From NCBI RefSeq assembly GCF_009664975.1, contig NZ_WJXB01000004.1:558001-622000 (forward strand): a stretch of 64,000 nucleotides of DNA. Direction: 5' to 3'. Positions 44,573-51,831 of the stretch are shown in pieces (position 1 is the stretch's first letter; every line of letters starts with the position of its first letter). Source of the DNA: Paenibacillus monticola (lineage in GTDB: Bacteria > Bacillota > Bacilli > Paenibacillales > Paenibacillaceae). The position numbers were made by a program, and so were the translations under genes. Below the pieces are notes generated by a model, which searched no databases, was not told where the DNA came from, and was given only the letters and a program-made list of their open reading frames with translations.

Positions 44573-46489
44573 ATGGGAAGCAAAATCATAGTGCGGGGGA
44601 TGTCTGTTCTGCTGGCTTTACTATTGCTGCTAACTCTGTTGCCGGCAAAGACAGTGCAAGCGGCAGAGGTTGCTAAGCTTCAGTTAAGTCTTAAGGTCGG
44701 CAGTACTGCGGCTACGGTAAATGGAAAAAAAGTTGTGATCCAGCAGCCTTTTATAGAGAACGGTACCGTCATGGTCCCTCTTGGTGTTTTTAAAAAAGCA
44801 TTTGGCAGCACAGTTTCTCTGGAACAGGATGATGTAGTGAAAGTCATGTATGGCCCGCACACAGGGGCGATGACGATTGGCAGCTTAACTGCTTGGAAGG
44901 ATGGAGTCAAGATTAAGCTGACTGCACCTCCGCGTATAGCTGGGGATGTGCTGATGGTGCCGCTGCGTTACGTAGCAGGAGTGCTGGGGGCGAGAATTTC
45001 TCCAGGGAACGGTGGAGAGCTTCTGGTTACTCTGGTGCCAACTGAAGTCGATGAGGAGACTCCAGTTGAGAATGGAATAGACAGCGATGTAGGCAAGACT
45101 CGAATAGGGAATAGCTATTTCCATTGGAGTATGAATTATCCCTCTGGACTTATTGTGGGCGACAGTGGCGGAAATGAGAGTGTAGCTACTTTTATGAGTG
45201 CGGAAAACCTTTATTATTTGGAGGTCCATGCAACACAGCAGGAGGTTTCGGTAGAACCTGAAGAAATGCTGGAACAGCTGGTGCGTGACGCGGAGGAAGG
45301 CGGGGAAACTGTATTTGACCGGGAGACATTCCCACAAGGACCTGTTCCGTATGCACGAATTGTCAGTAAAGATACCAGCGGTGCCATATGGGAAGGCAGA
45401 CAATACTACGCTGACGGGAGATTGTATGAGATTTATCTGACGGACGATAAAGCCGTTAATTATAAAGATCTCGATAAATATAACGGACTGCTGAACTCCT
45501 TCCAGCCTTCTTTTGACACCAAGGATAAAAAAATCCGTGATCTTTCCACCGTAGTGAAAGGCCTGCGTCCAGCCTACAATGAAGATTATGGCCTCTCACT
45601 GCAAATTCCCGCCAACTGGAGCATGGATGAGCAGCATCTGATTTTTGAGAGTAACCAGGGTAGCCAGCTAAAAGTAAAGGTGACTTCAGCGCCCTCCGGC
45701 TCTACTCTGAGCACCTGGTCGCAAGAGCTGGAAAGGAAGACCCGCGAGAGTTTTGTCCCAACTGCATACGCACTGAAAGGAACCACAATGGCGGATGTCT
45801 CCGGTGTGCAGGCGCAGATCAATGAAATGCAGCTCAATTTCGGCAATGGTTGGGCAACAGAATATCAGGTGCTGCTGTTGAAGAATGGATACCGCTATTA
45901 TTTTCAATATATGACACCTGCGGATGAGGAAGCCGATAAGGCTCGATTCGCGGATATTTTAGCTGCTATTGATATTGATTTTGACCTAATTAAAGAGAAC
46001 TTTGGGCGGCTGGACGTGGATGATTATACCGCACTCAAAAATAAATCAATCACCAAAATATCCAAAACCTACGGCTTCGTCGTGGATATTCCGCGTCTAT
46101 GGACCCCTTATCAGGATGCCTTTGAGATGCAAAATGTGGAATATCGTTTCACCGGCGGGCGGTTCCAGATCTATGCGAACCCGGAAGGGTCAGTAGAATA
46201 TGCTGTGAATCTGCTAAAGGATTACTATCAGAACAAAAATGCTGATCCTAAGGGTCCGCGAATTGAAAGTGTAGTGGAGTCTACTTTTGCCGGTCAACCA
46301 GCTACGACCCTGACCGTGCATCAGAGCAAAAACGGCATTCCTAGTCTTATCAAGCAAATAGTTTTTAGTAATAATGAAGTGGTCTATACGATCACCCTAT
46401 CGCTGGATGATGCCAATGCTACTGCTGAGCAGCAGGCCATCCTCGACCAAACACTACAATCGTTCCGGTTTACGGGGGATGGGAGCTGA
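44573..46489 (+). CDS. Secreted stalk-domain (copper amine oxidase N-terminal-like) protein
   Basis: A 638-residue secreted protein: signal peptide (MGSKIIVRG then a Leu-rich core ending PAKTVQAAE), a stalk domain of the copper amine oxidase N-terminal type (about residues 20-140, with VPLGVFKKAFG and MVPLRYVAGVLGA repeats), then about 500 residues in three similar-looking alpha/beta sections (each with a 'Y-G-x-x-I-x-I-P-x-x-W' like element: FHWSMNYPSGL, DYGLSLQIPANW, TYGFVVDIPRLW). The latter resemble PsbP/YbbC-type lipoprotein folds by pattern only. I use the ATG at 44573 after AGGGGGA; an earlier in-frame ATG at 44519 lies inside the protease gene. Probably a cell-surface partner of the protease. 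Confidence 0.75.
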   Translation: MGSKIIVRGMSVLLALLLLLTLLPAKTVQAAEVAKLQLSLKVGSTAATVNGKKVVIQQPFIENGTVMVPLGVFKKAFGSTVSLEQDDVVKVMYGPHTGAMTIGSLTAWKDGVKIKLTAPPRIAGDVLMVPLRYVAGVLGARISPGNGGELLVTLVPTEVDEETPVENGIDSDVGKTRIGNSYFHWSMNYPSGLIVGDSGGNESVATFMSAENLYYLEVHATQQEVSVEPEEMLEQLVRDAEEGGETVFDRETFPQGPVPYARIVSKDTSGAIWEGRQYYADGRLYEIYLTDDKAVNYKDLDKYNGLLNSFQPSFDTKDKKIRDLSTVVKGLRPAYNEDYGLSLQIPANWSMDEQHLIFESNQGSQLKVKVTSAPSGSTLSTWSQELERKTRESFVPTAYALKGTTMADVSGVQAQINEMQLNFGNGWATEYQVLLLKNGYRYYFQYMTPADEEADKARFADILAAIDIDFDLIKENFGRLDVDDYTALKNKSITKISKTYGFVVDIPRLWTPYQDAFEMQNVEYRFTGGRFQIYANPEGSVEYAVNLLKDYYQNKNADPKGPRIESVVESTFAGQPATTLTVHQSKNGIPSLIKQIVFSNNEVVYTITLSLDDANATAEQQAILDQTLQSFRFTGDGS

Positions 46490-46543
46490 GGGGCACAGAT
46501 CATTGCCGCTCTAATTAGCAAGTGATATAATTTGCTCAGACGA

Positions 46544-46589
46544 AGAACGTCCTTTCATGCCAAATTTGGCAGAGGGGCGTTCTTTTTTT
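46544..46589 (+). terminator. Terminator after protease/stalk-protein operon
   Basis: AGAACG-TCC pairs with GG-GGCGTTCT around an inner GCCAAATTTGGC hairpin, followed by TTTTTTT. It is about 55 bases past the stalk-protein stop. Confidence 0.85.
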
Positions 46590-46623
46590 ATGGAGAAAAA
46601 AGGAAAGAACGAGGAGGATGCCT

Positions 46624-47289
46624 GTGGAATTCGAAGAGGAGCATCAATTATTGCTGGATCGCCATTTAGCCCTTAGAACAGGGGAACGGAGAGGGCGATT
46701 GCGGAGAGGACATTTGTATGCGGAAAAGTTATTTCTGCAAAATGTCTGGTGGCCATTGTTCGGTAACTTCAACGATTTGCATCCCGAATACGAGGTGTAC
46801 GATTGGAACCGGAAGTCGCAATTTATGGATTTTGCTTTCCTTCCGCCCTTTGGCCGCTTTGGCCTGGAGTGTGATGGATTTCAAAGTCACATCAAGGACA
46901 TGGATCGGGAGAGATTCAGTTACTCCTTAAACAGGGACACTTTTTTGGCGGGGATGGGCTGGAGAGTCATTCACTTCTCAGTCGATGACGTTCAGAATCG
47001 CCCCGAGATCTGCCGGATGCTGCTGCAGATGGTGGTTGGCCCTTCGTTGATGAGGAATAGTACTACAAATCCGGTTACTCCTGTAGAGCATGAACTTATA
47101 CGTCTGGCGTGGAATTTGGGGAAGTCGATCCGCCCCAAGGATGTCATGAATCGTTATGAGGTGGATTTTCGTACAGCCCGCAAGTGGCTGCAGAGCATGG
47201 TAACTAAGGGCATGTTACGACCGATTATCAAGAATAAATATACTTGTGCTTATGAACCGGTGGAAGGGCTCTCCTCGAAGCTTTTTTAA
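46624..47289 (+). CDS. Restriction-endonuclease-fold protein with C-terminal HTH-like domain
   Basis: A protein of about 221 residues. The middle section (about 55-120: WNRKSQFMDFAFLPPFGRFGLECDGFQSH then DMDRERFSYSLNRDTFLAGMGWRVIHFSVDDV) has the order of acidic residue, ECDG element and 'N-x-R-D-x-x-L-x-x-x-G-W-x-V-I-x-F' that marks DUF559/Vsr-like PD-(D/E)XK nucleases. The C-terminal 70 residues (VEHELIRLAWN..RPKDVMNRYEVDFRTARKWLQSMVTKGMLRP) read like a helix-turn-helix. I prefer the GTG at 46624, six bases after GAGGAGG; the ATG at 46618 abuts the ribosome site. DNA cleavage or binding is inferred, not shown. It stands alone, next to the repeat-rich region. Confidence 0.7.
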   Translation: MEFEEEHQLLLDRHLALRTGERRGRLRRGHLYAEKLFLQNVWWPLFGNFNDLHPEYEVYDWNRKSQFMDFAFLPPFGRFGLECDGFQSHIKDMDRERFSYSLNRDTFLAGMGWRVIHFSVDDVQNRPEICRMLLQMVVGPSLMRNSTTNPVTPVEHELIRLAWNLGKSIRPKDVMNRYEVDFRTARKWLQSMVTKGMLRPIIKNKYTCAYEPVEGLSSKLF

Positions 47290-47347
47290 GAGGGGGGAGT
47301 TGAGGCTCTGAGGCTGAGGCTAGCAGAGCGCTATTGATATTCAGCAT

Positions 47348-47527
47348 AAATCCTGTATTTTTTACAACATTCCATATGAGATAAGCCGTGATTCAACGTA
47401 TTGTTGTACTAAATACAGGATTCACCTCTATCGAAGCTATCGAAAAATGAGGAATGTTGGATTTCGTACAGTATTTAAGCGCAGTAGGCAAAAATTGCAT
47501 CGCAAAGCTGGATTTCATACAACATTT
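47348..47527 (+). repeat. 180-base intergenic repeat, copy 1
   Basis: Begins AAATCCTGTATTTTTTACAACATTCC and ends GGATTTCATACAACATTT. Internally TCCTGTATTTTTTACAACA (from 47351) is inverted as TGTTGTACTAAATACAGGA (to 47420) with two mismatches, so the first 75 bases can form a long hairpin; two further TGGATTTC(G/A)TACA(G/A)(T/C)ATTT elements follow. The second copy lies 98 bases downstream in the same orientation and differs at about nine positions. Confidence 0.85.
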
Positions 47528-47624
47528 ATAGAGAGATTAAGGGATCAGGGGCTTGAGACAAAATTAGATTTGTTTTAAAAGGGCTAAAGAGGAATCTCTC
47601 TAGCCCTGATTGGCGTGTCGGTAG

Positions 47625-47803
47625 AAATCCTGTATTTTTTACAACATTCCATATGAGATAAGCCGTGATTTAACGCATTGTTGTACTAAATACAGGATTC
47701 ACCTCTATCGAAGCTACCGGAGAATGAGAATGTTGGATTTCATACAATATTTAAGCGTAGTAGGCAAAAATTGCATCGCAAAGTTGGATTTCATACAACA
47801 TTT
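47625..47803 (+). repeat. 180-base intergenic repeat, copy 2
   Basis: About 95 percent identical by eye to copy 1 with one 1-base deletion (GAATGAGAATGTT against AATGAGGAATGTT). The paired arms TCCTGTATTTTTTACAACA and TGTTGTACTAAATACAGGA are unchanged between copies, while substitutions fall outside them. Confidence 0.85.
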
Positions 47804-48134
47804 TCAGGAAAGCGAGATAAAATCAGGTTACTTATAGGGTAGTTTATGAGATGCATAAGTCTGCGCTTCTAATGAGGGAGGCTGAGTGGCAAATAACAGC
47901 ATGTGCTAATTATTTTGGGGAATTTAGGAAGTTTAAGCCGATGGTGTCACTGGATCATTTCTATAGGGATGTTAAATGTGTCATTGCAGATACAAATGCA
48001 AATGATTGTCTGCGAATCGCCACTTTTTCTATTAAAATGTGGTAAACACATGGCGCGGAGGTGTGATATTTGATACAATCAATAAGTTAAACATCTAGAA
48101 ATGACCCGCCTCGCGGCGGTTTGGGAGGATATAA

Positions 48135-50657
48135 ATGAATAAGCAAGAAATACGCAGACAAGACGTGGAGCTGTTAGCTCCAGCGGGTGACTGGGAGTGC
48201 ATGCGTGCAGCGGTGGCGAATGGGGCGGACGCGGTCTTTTTTGGCGTAGAGAAATTTAATGCACGGGCTAGAGCGAACAACTTTCGCTCAGATGAGCTGC
48301 CGGAGATCATGGCGTTCCTGCACAGTTATGGTGTGAAAGGGTTCCTGACCTTTAATATATTGGTGTTCGAGAATGAGCTGCTGGAGGCAAAGGAACTGAT
48401 TGATATCTGCGTAGATGCGGGTGTGGATGCAGTGATTGTGCAGGATTTAGGTCTAGTTAAAATGATCCGTGAAATCTCACCGGATTTCCCGATTCATGGC
48501 TCAACGCAGATGACGATTACTTCGCCAGAGGCGGTGGAGTTTACGAAGCCGTTCTCGCTGGAACGCGTTGTGCTAGGCCGCGAGAACAATCTGAAGCAGA
48601 TCCGTACGATTGGCGAACAAGCACGCCTGCCCATGGAAGTATTCGTGCATGGTGCGCTGTGCGTCTCTTATTCGGGTCAATGTCTGACCTCGGAGATGTG
48701 GGGTGGACGTTCCGCGAACCGTGGCGAATGTGCGCAAGCTTGCCGCTTGCCGTATGATCTGATGGTGGACGGAGTAATTAAGCCGATGGGTGATGTGACT
48801 TATTTACTCTCCCCTAAGGATTTGGCGGCTATTGATCTTATGCCGGAGCTGATCGAGGCTGGCGTCACGTCTTTTAAGATCGAAGGCCGGCTCAAAAGCC
48901 CGGAATATGTAGCCAACGTGGTCAGCAAATACCGCAAGGCGATCGACCGTTATTTTGACGGAGTCTGGTCCGAGCCGTCCAAGGAGGAAATGCGCGAGCT
49001 GGAGCAGAGCTTCTCCCGTGGATTCACGCATGGCTTCCTGGATGGCACGAACAATAAAATGCTGGTGGACGGCACCTTTCCGAAAAGCCGGGGTGTCTAT
49101 ATGGGAACCGTGGAGCAAATTTTGCGCGATGGCGTAGTCTGCCGTATTCATGCCCCACTGAAGCGGGGGGATGGTATTGTTTTTGACGCAGGCGATCCGG
49201 CCAAAAAAGAAGAAGGCGGACGCGTCTACGATCTGCGCCGTAAAGGCGTGAAGCTGGAAGGCGAAGCCGGAGAAGGTTGGATCGTCGATATCGTTGCTGG
49301 CCGCAACGATGTGGACCTGCGCCGCCTGCATGTCGGCGACCGCATCTGGAAGACGAATGACCCAGCACTCGACAAGGCGCTGCGTCAGACGTATGAGACC
49401 GAGAAGCCGTACCGGGTCTTCCCGGTCGATATTAAGGTCGAAGGCCGCATCGGCGAGCCGCTCGCGACCTGGTGGACGGACGTGCAGAAGAACACGACCG
49501 TCCGTGTGGACTCGGAGCTTGCGCTGGAATATGCGCAAAAGCGCCCGATGGACGCAGCGCTGCTGGAAGAACAATTCGGCCGCCTCGGCGGGACCGTCTT
49601 CCAGCTTGGCGCTTTGGAGTCGCATCTGGAAGGCGACGTCATTGTGCCCATGCGCGAGCTGAACAGCATCCGCCGCCGCGCGGTGGAGCTGCTTGCGGGC
49701 GAGCGCCCGAAACCTCCCGTCTACGTGAAACGGGAGGTCGAGATCTACAGCGACGCGGCCCCTCGGGGCGTCGCGGGTGTCCCGCACGGTGAAGCGGAGC
49801 TCACCGTGCTATGCCGCAGCCTGCCGCAGGTGCAGGCTGCTCTCGACGTCGGCGTGCACAGCATTTACGCCGACTTCGAATTCATCAAGCAGTTCCCGGC
49901 AGCAGTCGATGCTGTACGGGCTGCGGGGGCCAGCATTACGCTGGCGACGCCACGCATTCATATGCCGGGCGAGAATGGCTACCACGCCAATATTCTTCGC
50001 CTGCAGCCGGATGCGGTGCTCGTCCGCAACACTGGCGCGCTGTATTATTATCTGCGCAGCCGCATGGAGCACCCGGATGTTGTTCATCCGCGCCTCATTG
50101 GCGACTTCTCACTGAACATCGCCAATCATAAGGCAGTAAGCCTGTTCCTGGAAGCAGGCTGTGATGTGGTAACTCCATCTTATGACCTGAACATCCAACA
50201 GATGGTCGATCTGCTGGGCCACAGTGATACGTCACGCATGGAGATTGTCATCCACCAGCATTTGCCGATGTTCCATACGGAGCACTGCGTATACTGTACT
50301 TTTATGAGTGAAGGTACAGACTTCACGAACTGCGGCCGTCCTTGCGAAGAGCAACGAGCTTCGCTGCAGGACCGGATCGGGATGGCTCATCCTGTTCGTG
50401 TGGATGAAGGCTGCCGCAACACCGTGTTCAACGCGGTTGAACAGTCAGGTGCTGAATACCTGAGCAATTTCCGCGAACATGGAGTTTCTTCTTTCCGTGT
50501 TGAGTTTCTAGAAGAGACGCCGGAGCAGGTGGCGGAGGTTATCAGTCTGTACAGCCGTGCGTTGCGCGGCGAAATCTCCGGTACGCAGGTATGGAAGAGT
50601 CTGAAAGCCACCAACCAGCTTGGAGTTACACGCGGACAATTGGTGAACGCCAAATAG
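48135..50657 (+). CDS. U32 family protein, RlhA-like (23S rRNA hydroxylation)
   Basis: An 840-residue 'peptidase U32' protein. The N-terminal TIM-barrel-like domain carries LLAPAGDWECMRAAVANGADAVFFG, the GSTQMTITS motif and the cysteine set LCVSYSGQCL and NRGECAQACRLPY, typical of U32 iron-sulfur proteins; further cysteines occur near HTEHCVYCTF and NCGRPCEEQ toward the C-terminus. The middle matches the DUF3656 insert of RlhA. E. coli RlhA makes 5-hydroxycytidine in 23S rRNA and related TrhP proteins act on tRNA, so RNA hydroxylation is more likely than proteolysis. It is longer than E. coli RlhA (about 650 residues). The stretch 49240-50100 is strikingly GC-rich compared with the rest. Confidence 0.85.
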   Translation: MNKQEIRRQDVELLAPAGDWECMRAAVANGADAVFFGVEKFNARARANNFRSDELPEIMAFLHSYGVKGFLTFNILVFENELLEAKELIDICVDAGVDAVIVQDLGLVKMIREISPDFPIHGSTQMTITSPEAVEFTKPFSLERVVLGRENNLKQIRTIGEQARLPMEVFVHGALCVSYSGQCLTSEMWGGRSANRGECAQACRLPYDLMVDGVIKPMGDVTYLLSPKDLAAIDLMPELIEAGVTSFKIEGRLKSPEYVANVVSKYRKAIDRYFDGVWSEPSKEEMRELEQSFSRGFTHGFLDGTNNKMLVDGTFPKSRGVYMGTVEQILRDGVVCRIHAPLKRGDGIVFDAGDPAKKEEGGRVYDLRRKGVKLEGEAGEGWIVDIVAGRNDVDLRRLHVGDRIWKTNDPALDKALRQTYETEKPYRVFPVDIKVEGRIGEPLATWWTDVQKNTTVRVDSELALEYAQKRPMDAALLEEQFGRLGGTVFQLGALESHLEGDVIVPMRELNSIRRRAVELLAGERPKPPVYVKREVEIYSDAAPRGVAGVPHGEAELTVLCRSLPQVQAALDVGVHSIYADFEFIKQFPAAVDAVRAAGASITLATPRIHMPGENGYHANILRLQPDAVLVRNTGALYYYLRSRMEHPDVVHPRLIGDFSLNIANHKAVSLFLEAGCDVVTPSYDLNIQQMVDLLGHSDTSRMEIVIHQHLPMFHTEHCVYCTFMSEGTDFTNCGRPCEEQRASLQDRIGMAHPVRVDEGCRNTVFNAVEQSGAEYLSNFREHGVSSFRVEFLEETPEQVAEVISLYSRALRGEISGTQVWKSLKATNQLGVTRGQLVNAK

Positions 50658-50676
50658 TAATGAGTTGATAAATAAA

Positions 50677-50731
50677 GAGTCAGGCGGACACAAGGGAAGC
50701 AATTCCCACATGTCCACCTGACTCATTTTTG
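50677..50731 (+). terminator. Terminator after the U32 gene
   Basis: GAGTCAGGCGGACA pairs with TGTCCACCTGACTC around a GGGAA/TTCCC inner stem, followed by ATTTTTG. It lies about 20 bases after the stop codon. Confidence 0.9.
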
Positions 50732-50848
50732 TATCCATATCTAGCAATCACCCTGCCAAATACAGGCCATAACTGCTATAATTAAAAGTAATATGCCATG
50801 ATATTATATGTGAAGGGTTAAAGATCTGAGATAGAAGGAGCCTATGTC

Positions 50849-51739
50849 ATGAAAATCCGTAAAGCCATTATCCCTGCTGCCGGGTTGGGCACGCGCTTTC
50901 TGCCCGCCACCAAAGCTATGCCTAAAGAAATGCTGCCCATTGTAGATAAACCGACGATCCAATATATTGTCGAAGAAGCTGTTGCTTCCGGAATTGAGGA
51001 TATCATTATCGTCACAGGCAAGGGCAAACGTGCCATTGAAGACCACTTCGATACCTCTTTTGAACTGGAGTTCGGTTTAGCGGAGAAGCAGAAGTGGGAG
51101 TTGCTTGAATCCGTCCGCAAGTCTTCTGAAATGGCCGACATTCATTATATCCGCCAAAAAGAACCCCGTGGCCTCGGACATGCGATTTGGTGCGCCCGCA
51201 AATTCATCGGTGATGAACCCTTTGCTGTACTGCTTGGCGATGATATTGTTGAAGCGGACACGCCTTGCCTAAAGCAGATGATTGATATTTATGACCAATA
51301 TAAATCTTCAATCGTCGGCGTTCAACCCGTGCCTTGGGATGAAGTATCACGCTACGGTGTCGTAGACGGCACACTCTTGGCTGACCGTGTCTACAAAGCC
51401 AATCGGCTTGTGGAGAAACCGAAGAGAGAAGAGGCGCCTTCCAATCTGGCCATATTGGGCCGCTACATATTGACTCCACGGATCTTTGATTTACTTGGTG
51501 AGCAGCAAGTGGGTGTAGGTGGAGAAATCCAGCTTACAGATGCCATAGCCCGCCTAAGCGAAGTGGAGCGGATTATTGCCTATGATTTCATAGGCCAGCG
51601 TCATGATGTCGGTGAGAAAATGGGTTTCATCAAGACAAGCATTCATTACGCGCTCCAACGTGAGGAGCTTAGAGAGGGCTTACTCCGTTACCTTAAAGAT
51701 GTTATCGATAGCGAAGCGGAGAAAGCGACTAACCAATAA
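50849..51739 (+). CDS. galU: UTP-glucose-1-phosphate uridylyltransferase
   Basis: A 296-residue nucleotidyltransferase (GalU/GtaB) that makes UDP-glucose for glycolipid, teichoic acid and exopolysaccharide synthesis. The N-terminus carries [26 protein letters not shown], followed by [27 protein letters not shown] and the sugar-site [15 protein letters not shown]. Length and motifs are complete. The ATG follows AGAAGGAG, and an extended -10 element TGCTATAAT lies at 50774-50782. It is convergent with the O-antigen ligase-like gene and shares a bidirectional terminator with it, at the edge of the glycan region. Confidence 0.95.
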   Translation: MKIRKAIIPAAGLGTRFLPATKAMPKEMLPIVDKPTIQYIVEEAVASGIEDIIIVTGKGKRAIEDHFDTSFELEFGLAEKQKWELLESVRKSSEMADIHYIRQKEPRGLGHAIWCARKFIGDEPFAVLLGDDIVEADTPCLKQMIDIYDQYKSSIVGVQPVPWDEVSRYGVVDGTLLADRVYKANRLVEKPKREEAPSNLAILGRYILTPRIFDLLGEQQVGVGGEIQLTDAIARLSEVERIIAYDFIGQRHDVGEKMGFIKTSIHYALQREELREGLLRYLKDVIDSEAEKATNQ

Positions 51740-51759
51740 AATATGTACAAAAGAACACA

Positions 51760-51802
51760 AAAAGAGCGATTCCCTGTGATTAACAGAGAGTCGCTCTTTT
51801 TC
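51760..51802. terminator. Bidirectional terminator between galU and the ligase-like gene
   Basis: AAAAGAGCGA (from 51760) pairs with TCGCTCTTTT (to 51800) with an inner CCCTGTGATTAACAG loop; T tracts flank it on both strands, fitting two convergent genes. Confidence 0.88.
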
Positions 51803-51831
51803 ATTTAATCTGTAGCAATGCTCTAGAGAAC

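Larger units (their letters stand above)
47290..48134. other. Gene-free 845-base region with duplicated repeat
   Basis: Apart from the two 180-base repeat copies (47348-47527, 47625-47803) the stretch holds a hairpin (about 47575-47606, AAAGGGCTAAAGAGG/CCTCTCTAGCCCT-like) between the copies, and, near the 3' end, the leader of the U32 gene with TACAAT (48074-48079) and GGGAGGATATAA. A 64-codon frame at 47851-48045 lacks a convincing ribosome site and is not called. Confidence 0.6.

Noticed and set aside
47348..47803. CRISPR array reading of the two repeats
   Set aside because: Only two long (180-base) units with internal palindromes and a 98-base gap; no short regularly spaced repeats or cas genes.
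47851..48045. 64-codon plus-strand frame before the U32 gene
   Set aside because: Weak start signal, mixed composition and no family likeness; a real small gene is not excluded.
48804..49787. 327-codon minus-strand frame inside the U32 gene
   Set aside because: Results from high GC content of the patch; no start signal, and the plus-strand U32 domains are intact.
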